Shown: one piece after another, positions 18,896 to 28,577 of the stretch | Numbering within the stretch: the first letter of the stretch is position 1 | Layout of the letters: each line of letters opens with the position of its first letter | Assembly: GCA_943789485.1 (NCBI GenBank) | Contig: CALSUH010000025.1 | Span: forward strand, 22,968 to 86,967 | Length of the DNA stretch: 64,000 bases | Source: an uncultured Pseudomonadales bacterium | GTDB taxonomy: Bacteria; Pseudomonadota; Gammaproteobacteria; Pseudomonadales; Pseudohongiellaceae | Direction of reading: 5' to 3' | Notes under the pieces: model-generated | Seen by the model: only the letters and a program-made list of their open reading frames with translations | Databases searched by the model: none | Told to the model about the DNA's origin: nothing | Position numbers and translations under genes: made by a program

Positions 18896-20111
18896 ATGCG
18901 ATTTCCAATTTATTTAGATTATTCCGCAACTACTCCGGTAGACCCACGAGTTGCGGCGAAAATGGCAGAGTGCCTAACTCTAGAGGCTAATTTCGGCAAC
19001 CCAGCTTCACGCTCACATATGTTCGGCTGGAAGGCGGAGGAAGCTGTAGAAACGGCGCGCCGCCAAGTGGCTGACTTGATCAACTGTGATCCTCGCGAAA
19101 TCGTGTGGACTTCCGGCGCAACCGAGGCCGACAATCTGGCCATCAAGGGTGCTGCCCATTTTCATGTAAAGAAGGGTAAGCACATAATCACCTCCAAGAT
19201 CGAACATAAGGCGGTACTTGACAGCTGCGGCCAGTTGGAGCGCGAAGGCTTCGAAGTAACCTACCTAAATCCTACCGCAGCAGGAATAATAACAGCCGAA
19301 GCGGTCGCTGCCGCGATTCGTCCTGACACGACACTTGTTTCGCTAATGCATGTGAACAATGAAATTGGGGGTGATCAACGACATCGCAGCTATAGGTAAA
19401 GTAACTCGCGAGAACAAGGTTATTTATCATGTTGATGCGGCGCAGAGTACAGGTAAAGTTGACATAGATATGGAAGCGATGCAGGTAGATCTAATGTCTT
19501 TAACGGCACACAAAGTATATGGGCCCAAAGGTATTGGCGCCTTGTATGTTCGCCGCAAGCCGCGCGTTCGTATCGAGCCGCAGATTCATGGCGGCGGACA
19601 TGAGCGCGGCATGCGCTCCGGCACACTTGCTACGCACCAAATTGTAGGAATGGGCGAGGCTTACCATCTCGCGAAAGAAGAGATGATTGAAGAAAATGCG
19701 CGACTATTGGCCCTACGCAATCGTTTGCTAAATGGCTTTAATGGCATGGATGAAGTGTTCGTCAACGGTGATGTCGATCTTCGTGTTGCTCATAATCTCA
19801 ATATTAGTTTCAACTTCGTCGAGGGCGAGTCGCTGATGATGGCGCTTCGAGACCTGGCAGTCTCTTCAGGATCTGCTTGTACCTCTGCGAGCCTCGAGCC
19901 GTCCTATGTGCTGAGTGCCATTGGACTAAATGACGAACAGGCACACAGCTCGCTTAGAATTTCTATTGGTCGTTTCACCACGGAAGAAGAAGTTGACTAT
20001 TCGTTGGAAAAGATACGCGAAGCTGTGGGCAAGTTAAGAGAGTCATCCCCGCTGTGGGAGGTTTACAAAGGCGGTGTCGACTTAAATCAAGTTAAACAGC
20101 AAGCTCACTAA
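18896..20111 (+). CDS. iscS: cysteine desulfurase IscS, one frameshift
   Basis: Start at ATG 18896 ([19 protein letters not shown]) with GGAG 7 bases ahead; a GTG 12 bases upstream is less likely. The protein shows [42 protein letters not shown], the PLP lysine in [18 protein letters not shown], and the active loop [17 protein letters not shown] with the catalytic cysteine. Together about 404 residues, the family length. IscS takes sulfur from cysteine for Fe-S clusters and tRNA thiolation. The break at about 19370 is one extra G in a G run (GAAATTGGGGGTGATC; one fewer G gives NNEIGVINDIA), surely an error. Confidence 0.96.
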
Positions 20112-20122
20112 ACCGAGCCAAT

Positions 20123-20341
20123 TTGGAAGCGCAGAAAGCTTTACTGCCTGACTCGGCTGTATTGGATAGCGCCATTAAGTTCAATGATCAACTCCCTCAA
20201 CACCGACGCCAATATGCCCGTTTCCTCGCCCTGAGAAAGTGGTTGCTAGTGCTAGATGAGTTCGGCGATGACCCAAGACGCTGTGGTGAGGAAATCCTAG
20301 AGGCAATACAGGCTGCCAAGATAGAAGAGGCGTTCGATTAA
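20123..20341 (+). CDS. iscX: IscX-like Fe-S assembly accessory protein
   Basis: 72 residues, starting at a TTG 11 bases after iscS. The C-terminal half LRKWLLVLDEFGDDPRRCGE followed by EILEAIQAA aligns well with E. coli IscX (the segment with W, the L-x-x-F-D-D-D-P acidic patch and EKILEAI). The N-terminal half is divergent. IscX binds IscS and iron and modulates cluster assembly. In most gammaproteobacteria it is the last gene of the isc operon after fdx; here it directly follows iscS. No ATG start is available in this frame. Confidence 0.65.
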   Translation: MEAQKALLPDSAVLDSAIKFNDQLPQHRRQYARFLALRKWLLVLDEFGDDPRRCGEEILEAIQAAKIEEAFD

Positions 20342-20441
20342 GCCCTGAAAAATAGCGTTTGTATTCACTAAAAGCGTACTAATCCCAGATTTACCGCGTA
20401 TAATGCGCGCTCTCAAGAATTCACCCTACATTGGAGTTAAG

Positions 20442-20858
20442 ATGTCGATCGAACGTACTTTATCCATTATCAAGCCTGATGCCGTAGCGAAGAACGTTAT
20501 TGGCGAAATCATTACCCGCTTCGAGAAAGCCGGGTTGAAGATTGTTGCTGCAAAGATGCTGCAATTAGACGAGGAATCAGCAGGCGGCTTTTATGCTGAA
20601 CACAAGGAAAGACCCTTTTACAAAGACCTTATTGAATTCATGACGTCTGGACCGGTCATGGTAACGGTTCTGGAAGGTGAGGGCGCGGTTATGATGAATC
20701 GCGACTTGATGGGTGCCACGAACCCCGCAGATGCAGCGGCTGGCACGATTCGCGCCGATTTCGCGAAATCTATCGATGCCAACGCAGTTCACGGGTCCGA
20801 TTCAACAACATCGGCAGAGCGTGAAGTCGGTTATTTCTTCAACGACAACGAAATCTGA
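20442..20858 (+). CDS. ndk: nucleoside diphosphate kinase
   Basis: 138 residues from ATG 20442 ([18 protein letters not shown]) with TTGGAG upstream. The active-site histidine is in NAVHGSDS, and [16 protein letters not shown] and [10 protein letters not shown] are the nucleotide-binding segments. It equalises nucleoside triphosphate pools using ATP. The position before rlmN is the common gammaproteobacterial arrangement. Confidence 0.97.
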   Translation: MSIERTLSIIKPDAVAKNVIGEIITRFEKAGLKIVAAKMLQLDEESAGGFYAEHKERPFYKDLIEFMTSGPVMVTVLEGEGAVMMNRDLMGATNPADAAAGTIRADFAKSIDANAVHGSDSTTSAEREVGYFFNDNEI

Positions 20859-20894
20859 TCCTGAAGCAAAGCTGCTGAAGAGGATAAGTTGAGC

Positions 20895-22076
20895 ATGACG
20901 ACGGCGACACATAAACCCAATTTGGCTGGCCTAAGTCGGGCAAAACTGCGGGCGTTGTTCACCGGCATGGACGAGAAGCCGTTTCGCGCTGAGCAAATTC
21001 TGAAATGGATTCATCAGCGCGGAGTGCTTGATATCGATGTCATGACCGATATCAGCAAGGACCTTCGTGAGCAGCTCAAGCAAACTACAGAAATTTCTCT
21101 CCCTAAAATTCTAGAAGACTTCAAGTCTGAAGACGGCACCCGTAAGTGGATTGTTGAAGTCGCCAGCGGCAGTCATGTCGAAATGGTTTTTATTCCCGAG
21201 GCGGGGCGTGGCACTTTGTGTATCTCTTCTCAGGCAGGTTGTTCATTGGATTGCTCATTCTGCGCGACGGGCAAGCAAGGCTTTAATAGCAATTTGACAG
21301 TGGCGGAAATTGCCGGTCAGCTGTGGTGGGCAAATTACCATCTCGGTGTTTTTGAGGAGAAAGCGGAACAGCGAGTTAGCAACGTAGTGATGATGGGAAT
21401 GGGCGAGCCACTGCTGAACTTTGACAACGTCATGGATGCGCTAAGCATCATGATGGAAGATTGCGCCTACGGCTTATCGAAACGCAAGGTGACAATTAGT
21501 ACCTCAGGTGTGGTTCCGGCGATAGACAGATTGAAGGACTACACGGACGCATCGCTGGCCATCTCCTTGCATGCGCCCAATGATGAACTGCGCAGTCAGA
21601 TTATGCCGATTAACAACAAGTACCCGATCAAGGAAGTGCTTCGATCTGTGCAGGGCTATATGGATAGCCTGTCGGATAAGCGAGTTCCGGTAATCGAGTA
21701 TACGATGATCGCGGGTGTAAACGATCATCGTCAACATGCTCGTGATCTCGCGGTACTGTTGGAGCAATTTCCCTGCAAAATAAACATAATACCTTTCAAC
21801 CCATTCTCGCTGAGCGATTACCGTCGTCCAAGCTCATCTTCGGTTACCAATTTTAGGCAGATATTGCAAAAGGCTGGGTACACGGTGACTGTCCGCACCA
21901 CGCGCGGGGATGATATTGGGGCGGCCTGCGGCCAGTTGGTAGGCGACGTTGAAGACCAGACTCGTCGTAGCGAAAGGCACAAGCGTCGCCACGCAGAGAG
22001 CGAGTTAGCCAAAAAAGATGGCTCTAAAGTATTCGCCAGCACTGATAATCTAGCGGTAACTGCCGACAGACTATGA
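20895..22076 (+). CDS. rlmN: dual-specificity 23S rRNA / tRNA adenine C2-methyltransferase RlmN
   Basis: 393 residues from ATG 20895, chosen over TTG 20889 because AGAGGA lies 10 bases before it. The radical SAM cluster motif C-x3-C-x2-C is seen in GCSLDCSFCATGKQG, followed by MGMGEPLLNFDNV. The C-terminal RTTRGDDIGAACGQL carries the second catalytic cysteine that forms the protein-RNA adduct. It methylates A2503 of 23S rRNA and A37 of some tRNAs. The basic C-terminal tail (SERHKRRHAESELAKKDGSK) is longer than usual. pilF begins almost at once. Confidence 0.97.
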   Translation: MTTATHKPNLAGLSRAKLRALFTGMDEKPFRAEQILKWIHQRGVLDIDVMTDISKDLREQLKQTTEISLPKILEDFKSEDGTRKWIVEVASGSHVEMVFIPEAGRGTLCISSQAGCSLDCSFCATGKQGFNSNLTVAEIAGQLWWANYHLGVFEEKAEQRVSNVVMMGMGEPLLNFDNVMDALSIMMEDCAYGLSKRKVTISTSGVVPAIDRLKDYTDASLAISLHAPNDELRSQIMPINNKYPIKEVLRSVQGYMDSLSDKRVPVIEYTMIAGVNDHRQHARDLAVLLEQFPCKINIIPFNPFSLSDYRRPSSSSVTNFRQILQKAGYTVTVRTTRGDDIGAACGQLVGDVEDQTRRSERHKRRHAESELAKKDGSKVFASTDNLAVTADRL

Positions 22077-22128
22077 AGTGCTGAATAAACTAGGTGGTTC
22101 TGAACAACTAGGTATACGGTTACAAGTC

Positions 22129-22950
22129 ATGTTATTTCTCGAGTTTGAATTTGAAAAATCACTTAACAGAAAGCTTGCCCGTGGGCTGGCCGTGTTGCTG
22201 TTATCAGGCGCACTGTCTTGTTGTGTAACTACGACGACTGGGGGCTTCATGGTGGATGCCTCCGAAGAGCAAGCTGCTACCGATTATATCCAACTCGCAC
22301 TAGCCTATTTTGATAATAGGGACATGCCCGCTGCGCGGCGTCATGTAAATAACGCTCTCGATATCGATAATCGAATCTCCGATGCCTATATGGTGTTGGC
22401 AATGATTTCCCAGCACGAGGGTGATCTAGATTTGGCCGATTCGAATTATCAAAGAGCGATTAGCCTTGATAAGGACAATTCCAGTGCGCGCAATAATTAC
22501 GCCGCGATGTTGTTCTCGCAGGAGCGCTTTCGCGAATCCTATGAGCAACTGGAAAGAGTAGCGAATGACACCAGTTATGAAGGACGGTCACTTGTCTTCG
22601 AAGGACTGGGAAGAAGTGCATTGCGATTGGGTAGGCAGGAGGAAGCAAAGGCCGCGTTTCAGCGTGCGCTGCAACTAAATGAAAATCTTTTTATAGCGCC
22701 ACTCGAATTAGCATTGATATATTTCGATCAGGAAGACTACCCGCGCGCTCGTCAATATTACCAGAATTATTTGACCACCATTCAGTTCCTGCAATTACCG
22801 CATACGCCGCGAGCGCTATTGGCGGGAATTCAAATTGAAGGTTACTTCCAGAACAAGGAATTTGTCGAAAATTTTTCTTTGGTTCTTTCGACTCTTTATC
22901 CGACTTCGCCTGAATATCAGGTGCTCCAAAGGCTGAGTGATGCCAACTGA
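22129..22950 (+). CDS. pilF: type IV pilus biogenesis/stability lipoprotein PilW (PilF)
   Basis: 273 residues from ATG 22129; a GTG at 22078, immediately after the rlmN stop, would add 17 residues. The N-terminus has a basic stretch, a hydrophobic core and LLLSGALSC, a probable lipoprotein site. TPR units follow through residue 260 (YIQLALAYFDNRDMPAARRH, AYMVLAMISQHEGDLDLAD, and others). PilW supports assembly of the PilQ secretin. The setting between rlmN and rodZ is diagnostic. It overlaps rodZ by 11 bases. Confidence 0.92.
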   Translation: MLFLEFEFEKSLNRKLARGLAVLLLSGALSCCVTTTTGGFMVDASEEQAATDYIQLALAYFDNRDMPAARRHVNNALDIDNRISDAYMVLAMISQHEGDLDLADSNYQRAISLDKDNSSARNNYAAMLFSQERFRESYEQLERVANDTSYEGRSLVFEGLGRSALRLGRQEEAKAAFQRALQLNENLFIAPLELALIYFDQEDYPRARQYYQNYLTTIQFLQLPHTPRALLAGIQIEGYFQNKEFVENFSLVLSTLYPTSPEYQVLQRLSDAN

Positions 22951-24037
22951 CCCCCTTATTGATGCGCTCGCAGAGACTGATGGTAGCGTACTGACGGCAG
23001 GTGATATTCTCCTTCAGGCGCGGCAGCGCCTAGGTCTGAATGAGAAAGAAGTCGCCGATAAACTACACATCACCATGCATTACGTTAAGGCATTGGAATC
23101 CAACAGCTATGAAAAGCTACCTGGCGTTATTTTTGCGAGGGGATATTTGAAGAGTTATGCCTTATTGCTGGGTTTGGATGCTGAAGATTTACTATCTCGC
23201 TATGACGAGTTCACGCATCAACAGAAAGCCGACAGTAAGGAAGAGAGGCGCTTAGTAAGAGCGCGCAAAAAAAAAGATCGCAACAAGTCTTTGGTTATTA
23301 TTTCTCTACTAATTTTTATCGCCGGATTTATGGGATTGTGGCTAGTGAATAGCTATTTTACGCAGGAGTCAGTTTCAGATGTGCCGAATACCGTTGAATC
23401 TGTTGATGACGTTCGAGCTAGCTTACCTAGGCTGGATGAGTCGCAAGGAACGACACAGCCGCAATTTACTCTGGAAGTCGAGCCTGAAAAGATTTCCGCT
23501 CCGGCGCGTCAGCCGATGATAACCCCATTGCCAGTAACAGGAGCAGTCGATGTTCCTGAGCGGTTTCTCGAAGTAGATCCAGGCTCAATTGTGGGTTCAC
23601 AGGTCGCTCGGAGAATTGAGAATGGCGAGAGTGGCGAGAATGGCGAAAGTAGCGAGAGTAGCGGAGCCGAAGGGGAAACTACCCTGGAGGATTTAACGGC
23701 TGCATTACAAGTAGTAAGAGTAGAAAAAACAGTGGGCGCAGAGTCGACTGTCCTGACCGATCAGCCTCGTTTGATCAGTATACAAGCGATCGGAAACGAT
23801 ATGCTACGAATCAGTTTTACTGGGAAGAGCTGGATTGAAGTGAATGACAGCGAATCTCAGCAGATCTATCGCGATATCCGCGTAGCGGGCGATGTTTTAG
23901 AAATTACCGGCAGTGCGCCATTCAATATCCTACTAGGTGATGCTCACTTTACCGTCATGAGCCTGAACGGCGATGAAATCGACCTCTCTGGTGATATTCG
24001 AATCGACAACTCAGCACGCCTCACTGTAGGCTTGTAA
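22940..24037 (+). CDS. rodZ: cytoskeleton protein RodZ
   Basis: 365 residues. The N-terminal helix-turn-helix (ILLQARQRLGLNEKEVADKL, AFARGYLK-type segment) is followed by a basic stretch (RLVRARKKKDRNK), a transmembrane helix (SLVIISLLIFIAGFMGLWLV, about 118-137), a long acidic low-complexity linker containing GENGES units, and the C-terminal periplasmic beta domain (about 275-365, ISFTGKSWIEVNDSESQQIY). RodZ links MreB filaments to the membrane to keep rod shape. It starts inside pilF, and ispG begins 4 bases after its stop. Confidence 0.94.
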   Translation: MPTDPLIDALAETDGSVLTAGDILLQARQRLGLNEKEVADKLHITMHYVKALESNSYEKLPGVIFARGYLKSYALLLGLDAEDLLSRYDEFTHQQKADSKEERRLVRARKKKDRNKSLVIISLLIFIAGFMGLWLVNSYFTQESVSDVPNTVESVDDVRASLPRLDESQGTTQPQFTLEVEPEKISAPARQPMITPLPVTGAVDVPERFLEVDPGSIVGSQVARRIENGESGENGESSESSGAEGETTLEDLTAALQVVRVEKTVGAESTVLTDQPRLISIQAIGNDMLRISFTGKSWIEVNDSESQQIYRDIRVAGDVLEITGSAPFNILLGDAHFTVMSLNGDEIDLSGDIRIDNSARLTVGL

Positions 24038-24040
24038 CCC

Positions 24041-25153
24041 ATGAAAACTAATCCGCTAATTACTCGCCGCCAGACTCGCCAAATTATGGTCGGCAATATC
24101 CCTGTGGGCGGTGGTGCACCAATCTCTGTGCAGACCATGACCAACACCGAGACCTGCGACGTGGGTGCGACATTAGCCCAGATCAATAACATGGTAAGAG
24201 CGGGCGTTGATATTGTCCGCGTTTCCGTTCCGAGTATGGACGCGGCTGAGGCCTTCAGGAAAATCCGTTCACAGGTAGAAGTACCTCTAGTAGCCGATAT
24301 ACATTTCGATTACCGTATTGCTTTGAAAATACTAGACAATGGGGTTGATTGCCTGCGCATCAATCCGGGCAATATCGGCAGTGAGGAGCGTATTCGCGCT
24401 GTTGTCGGTAGTGCGAAAGACAAGAATATACCGCTTCGAATTGGCGTGAATGCAGGCTCTCTTGGGAAGAATTTACTGCGTAAATACAAGGAGCCGAATT
24501 CCGAGGCGATGGTTGAGTCCGCGCTTACGCAAATTGATATACTCGACAAGCTTGACTTTCAAAATTTCAAAATTAGCCTTAAAGCCTCCGAAATATTCAT
24601 GACACTGGCGGCCTATCGCAGCCTAGCGACACAGATCGATCAGCCATTCCATCTCGGTATCACCGAGGCAGGCGGTCTTCGCTCTGGCACAGTTAAATCT
24701 GCTATCGGGCTAGGCGCACTGTTGATGGATGGGATAGGCGATACGATTCGAGTCTCCCTTGCAGCCGACCCAGTCGAAGAGGTCAAGGTTGGATTCGATA
24801 TACTAAAAAGCTTAGGCCTTCGTCATAAGGGTGTCAATTTGGTAGCTTGCCCTAGTTGTAGCCGGCAGAATTTCGATGTGATCTCCGTGGTTAATGAATT
24901 AGAGTCCCGATTAGAAGACATAACGACACCGATTGATGTTGCGGTCATTGGCTGTATCGTGAATGGCCCGGGTGAGGCGAAGGTTGCTGAAATCGGTTTG
25001 ACCGGTGCCAGCCCAAGTAACCTCGTCTACAAAGAAGGTGTTCCCGATCACAAGATTACTAACGAAAATCTTGTGGATGAATTAGAGGCGATGGTGCGTC
25101 AGCGCGTTGCCGACAAGAAGAAAATGGATGAAAACCTAATCGCCTCAAGCTAG
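24041..25153 (+). CDS. ispG: 4-hydroxy-3-methylbut-2-enyl-diphosphate synthase (flavodoxin) IspG
   Basis: 370 residues. [39 protein letters not shown], and the Fe-S ligand motif [13 protein letters not shown] with later [10 protein letters not shown] identify IspG, an enzyme of the MEP isoprenoid pathway. The three cysteines are those expected to bind the [4Fe-4S] cluster. The enzyme therefore depends on Fe-S assembly encoded nearby or elsewhere. It is tightly packed between rodZ and hisS. Confidence 0.97.
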   Translation: MKTNPLITRRQTRQIMVGNIPVGGGAPISVQTMTNTETCDVGATLAQINNMVRAGVDIVRVSVPSMDAAEAFRKIRSQVEVPLVADIHFDYRIALKILDNGVDCLRINPGNIGSEERIRAVVGSAKDKNIPLRIGVNAGSLGKNLLRKYKEPNSEAMVESALTQIDILDKLDFQNFKISLKASEIFMTLAAYRSLATQIDQPFHLGITEAGGLRSGTVKSAIGLGALLMDGIGDTIRVSLAADPVEEVKVGFDILKSLGLRHKGVNLVACPSCSRQNFDVISVVNELESRLEDITTPIDVAVIGCIVNGPGEAKVAEIGLTGASPSNLVYKEGVPDHKITNENLVDELEAMVRQRVADKKKMDENLIASS

Positions 25154-25170
25154 CGATCAGTCACAAACCT

Positions 25171-26460
25171 ATGGCGAAACTACAAGCAATTCGAGGTATG
25201 AATGACATACTTCCCGACCAAACTCCTAACTGGCAATATGTTGAGAAGTGCTTTCAGGCGGTAGTGCGCCGTTATGGCTACCGGGAAATCCGTTTTCCTA
25301 TTCTCGAGCAGACACAATTGTTTAAGCGTTCAATCGGCGAGGTCACTGACATCGTCGAGAAGGAGATGTACAGTTTCGACGATCGCAACGGCGATAACTT
25401 GAGTTTGCGACCTGAAGGCACGGCAGGTTGTGTGCGTGCTGCCGATCAGCACGGTTTATTATTCAATCAGCAGCAACGACTCTGGTATCAGGGTCCAATG
25501 TTTCGCCATGAAAGGCCGCAGAAGGGCCGCTATCGACAGTTTCAACAGTTTGGTGTCGAGGCATTTGGTATGGCGGGGCCGGACATCGACGCGGAGGTTA
25601 TTCAGCTTTCGGCCTCGCTCTGGCAAGACCTGGGTTTAGAGAATTACCTTACTCTAGAGATTAACAATATCGGCACAGCTGAAGACAGAAAGCGCTATGC
25701 CGCCGCCTTAACAGCATTCTTGGTTTTCCATGCCGAAGAGCTCGATGATGATGCGCGCAACCGTTCGCACAGCAATCCGATGCGGGTGCTAGATAGCAAG
25801 AACCCAGATGTTCAGGAAGCTTTAAAAGGCGCACCTGCTCTGGTGGACTACGTCAGTGACGAGAGTGTCATCCACTATAGCGAGCTAAAGAGCTTGCTTA
25901 CTCAGGTTGGGGTTGAATTCACTGAAAGCCCTCGACTGGTTAGAGGACTGGACTACTACAATAATTGTGTGTTCGAGTGGACTACCGATTCTTTGGGTGC
26001 ACAGGGCACAGTCTGCGGCGGAGGTCGCTACGACGGCCTCGTTGAACAGCTTGGCGGCAAGCCAACGGTGGCCGCTGGTTTTGCTATGGGTGTCGAAAGG
26101 CTTGTCTTGATGCTGGATTCGCTAGGCAAGATTCCCGAAGCCACAGCGCAGGTTATAGATGTGTATATGGTGGTTGTTGGTGGTCAGTTGGCTGGATCTG
26201 CTGTGCTACTAGCTAAGCAGTTGCGGCAGCGATTTCCTGAAATCGGCCTTATCACGCATTGTGGTGGGGGAAAGTACAGTAATCAGATGAAGCGCGCGTT
26301 TAACAGCGGCGCGCGACTGGCTATTGTGTTGGAGGCAGAGTCGGAACAGCCATTGGAAACAGTCAAAATTCGCCATTTAATTGATTCTGGCGACTCGGTC
26401 AGCGTCGAGATAGCCAATTGCGGCGATAAACTTGCCGAAATTCTTGGTATTTCAGAGTGA
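25171..26460 (+). CDS. hisS: histidyl-tRNA synthetase
   Basis: 429 intact residues. Class II motif 1 is around RYGYREIRFPILEQT, motif 2 is FRHERPQKGRYRQFQQFGVE, the histidine-specific loop is LVRGLDYYNNCVFEW, and motif 3 is VAAGFAMGVERLVLML. A C-terminal anticodon-binding domain completes it. It charges tRNA-His. Gap to ispG is 17 bases, to yfgM 139 bases with no gene. Confidence 0.98.
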   Translation: MAKLQAIRGMNDILPDQTPNWQYVEKCFQAVVRRYGYREIRFPILEQTQLFKRSIGEVTDIVEKEMYSFDDRNGDNLSLRPEGTAGCVRAADQHGLLFNQQQRLWYQGPMFRHERPQKGRYRQFQQFGVEAFGMAGPDIDAEVIQLSASLWQDLGLENYLTLEINNIGTAEDRKRYAAALTAFLVFHAEELDDDARNRSHSNPMRVLDSKNPDVQEALKGAPALVDYVSDESVIHYSELKSLLTQVGVEFTESPRLVRGLDYYNNCVFEWTTDSLGAQGTVCGGGRYDGLVEQLGGKPTVAAGFAMGVERLVLMLDSLGKIPEATAQVIDVYMVVVGGQLAGSAVLLAKQLRQRFPEIGLITHCGGGKYSNQMKRAFNSGARLAIVLEAESEQPLETVKIRHLIDSGDSVSVEIANCGDKLAEILGISE

Positions 26461-26599
26461 TAGCAGCATTGATTCGTGTCAGCCGAGCCTTAAACAGGTA
26501 GAATTGACGGTTGGTTAGGGATAGTTTGCCGAATCTGGTGGTCTGATAATCCGGGCAGGGAAAACTGTTTTAGTTATTGAATAAATTAAGGAGTAAGTC

Positions 26600-27277
26600 G
26601 TGGCGATAAACGCGGCAGAAGAAGAAACAATAGAAGCACTTAAGCAGTGGTGGGAAGAAAATGGCAAGCAGTTAGTCATTCTCGTTGTTATAGGTTTCGC
26701 GGCATTCACTGGATGGTTGGTTTGGTCCAATTCCCAAAATGCTAACATCGATAGTGCCTCGGATATGTACGAGGAGATTCTTTCGTTGGCGGTCAGCGAA
26801 GCTGGGCAGCCGGGCACGTTGCTTATTCCGCAAAATTCGGAACGTATAGTCGAGCTAGGTAAGATATTACGCAGTGAGCATGGCAGTTCTACTTACGCTA
26901 AGTTGGGTTCCTTATTCGCTGCGCAACAGTCTGTGCAGAACAATGATTTGGATGCGGCGGAAGCCTCTCTACAATGGGTTCTAGATAATGAGCAGGGCGG
27001 ACTATTAAGCGAGGCCAACGAAGGTCTGGTATTGACCGCGAATTTGCGGCTTGGTCGCATTATTTTGGCGAAGGGCGAAGCCGAGCGCGCACTCGCGCTC
27101 GTGAACAACCTCGACCCAAAAACATTTGAAGCTGGTTATTCGGAATTGCGTGGTGATATCTACATAGCGATGGACCGAGAAGTAGATGCGCGTGATGCCT
27201 ACATCGCCGCCCAGCAGGCAGGATCGAATAGCGATGGTCTGCGCATGAAGTTGGACGAGCTGTCCAACGAAAGCTAG
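26600..27277 (+). CDS. yfgM: YfgM-type ancillary SecYEG translocon subunit / TPR protein
   Basis: 225 residues. A short cytoplasmic N-terminus (EEETIEALKQWWEENGKQ) precedes a transmembrane helix (LVILVVIGFAAFTGWLVW, about 24-41). The periplasmic part is helical TPR-like (YAKLGSLFAAQQSVQNNDLD, LRLGRIILAKGEAERALALV). This layout and the hisS-yfgM-bamB order match YfgM, which works with PpiD at the Sec translocon. AAGGAG precedes the start. Confidence 0.93.
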   Translation: MAINAAEEETIEALKQWWEENGKQLVILVVIGFAAFTGWLVWSNSQNANIDSASDMYEEILSLAVSEAGQPGTLLIPQNSERIVELGKILRSEHGSSTYAKLGSLFAAQQSVQNNDLDAAEASLQWVLDNEQGGLLSEANEGLVLTANLRLGRIILAKGEAERALALVNNLDPKTFEAGYSELRGDIYIAMDREVDARDAYIAAQQAGSNSDGLRMKLDELSNES

Positions 27278-27305
27278 CCCTTACCGCGAGTTCACAGATA
27301 GCCAG

Positions 27306-28535
27306 ATGAGTTTCAAGATGAATCCTACGAGCACCGGATCAATACAAAATTGCGTGACCTTTGGGGCTCGTCTGCTAGTGCTGTTTGCACTAGCTTCTGC
27401 GTTAACAGCCTGTGCAGGGTTCAGTGCCGCCAGCCTAAATCCATTGGGTTGGTTTTCCGATGATGAAGTCGATCCACCTACGCCCCTGGTCAATATCCTT
27501 GCTGAGGCAGCCCTGATTCCTCAGTGGAGCGTGAAAATCGGAAACGGTCAGGGCAACAATTACACAGAGATAACCCCCTCGATAGACGGTGGCGTAATTT
27601 ATGCGGCAAGCGAGGACGGTGATGTAATCGCAATAGAAATTAGCACAGGAAACACGCTGTGGAGAACTCAAGTTGAAGGAGTGATCACCGGTGGAGTTGG
27701 CTCTGGTGAGGGCCTGGTTATGATTGCTATAGAGAGTGCTGAAGTTGTAGTACTCGATCAAGCTGATGGCAGCCTTATTTGGCAGCGCGCGGTTTCCAGT
27801 GAAGTTCTGTCTGCGCCACAAACGAATGGCGATGTCGTTGTCGCGCAGACAGTAGACGACAAGCTGGTCGCACTCAATTTCGATGACGGTGAGCAGCGTT
27901 GGACTTACGAAACTACACAGCCAGCACTGACACTGCGCGGCAGTAGCAAGCCTGTTATTACTGCAGATGCTGTGATCGCAGGGTTTAGCAATGGCACGCT
28001 TGTCGCAGTTTCGGCGGTAGATGGGATCTACCTTTGGGAGGAACGGGTAGCCGTCCCTGAAGGTGAGTATGATATTGACCGCGTCATTGATGTGGATGGC
28101 GATCTATTGCTTGACGGCGGTCGAATTCTAGCCGCAAGCTATCAGGGTAACTTGATGGCGTTCGAGGTCATTTCCGGGCGAATCGTCTGGGGTATGGAGG
28201 CTTCTAGCTACCACGGCATGGCGCAGGGCTTCGGTAATATCTACTACTGCGATGACCAGAGTCAGGTATTTGCGATTAGAGACAATAGCGAAGATATCGT
28301 TTGGGAGAACTCTGATCTATTCAATAGAGCAATTACGGCACCAACAGCAGTCGGCAACTATATCGCAGTAGCTGATTATGAAGGTTATGTGCACTTACTG
28401 TCGCAGATTGATGGGCGCATAGTAGGTCGAATTCAGGCTGATAATGATGGAGTTAGAGCTAATCTTTTAGCCGACAATGGCCGTCTTTATGTTTTCGGCA
28501 ATAGCGGTCGACTAACCGCTTATCAATTGCAATAG
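27306..28535 (+). CDS. bamB: outer membrane protein assembly factor BamB
   Basis: 409 residues. A lipoprotein signal (LFALASALTACAGFS, cysteine near residue 37) is followed by an eight-bladed PQQ-like beta-propeller with repeating units such as VIAIEISTGNTLWRTQV, VVVLDQADGSLIWQRAV, LVALNFDDGEQRWTYE and LMAFEVISGRIVWGME. It is the scaffold lipoprotein of the BAM complex and does not bind PQQ. The yfgM-bamB-der order is conserved. It should not be confused with the true quinoprotein enzymes later in the window. Confidence 0.96.
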   Translation: MSFKMNPTSTGSIQNCVTFGARLLVLFALASALTACAGFSAASLNPLGWFSDDEVDPPTPLVNILAEAALIPQWSVKIGNGQGNNYTEITPSIDGGVIYAASEDGDVIAIEISTGNTLWRTQVEGVITGGVGSGEGLVMIAIESAEVVVLDQADGSLIWQRAVSSEVLSAPQTNGDVVVAQTVDDKLVALNFDDGEQRWTYETTQPALTLRGSSKPVITADAVIAGFSNGTLVAVSAVDGIYLWEERVAVPEGEYDIDRVIDVDGDLLLDGGRILAASYQGNLMAFEVISGRIVWGMEASSYHGMAQGFGNIYYCDDQSQVFAIRDNSEDIVWENSDLFNRAITAPTAVGNYIAVADYEGYVHLLSQIDGRIVGRIQADNDGVRANLLADNGRLYVFGNSGRLTAYQLQ

Positions 28536-28577
28536 CATTCGCAAAACACTGTTTGCAAACTATTCTAGGTTATTACC

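Noticed and set aside
27306..28535. BamB as a fourth PQQ enzyme
   Set aside because: It has the propeller repeats but a lipoprotein signal, no catalytic block, and the conserved yfgM-bamB-der setting.
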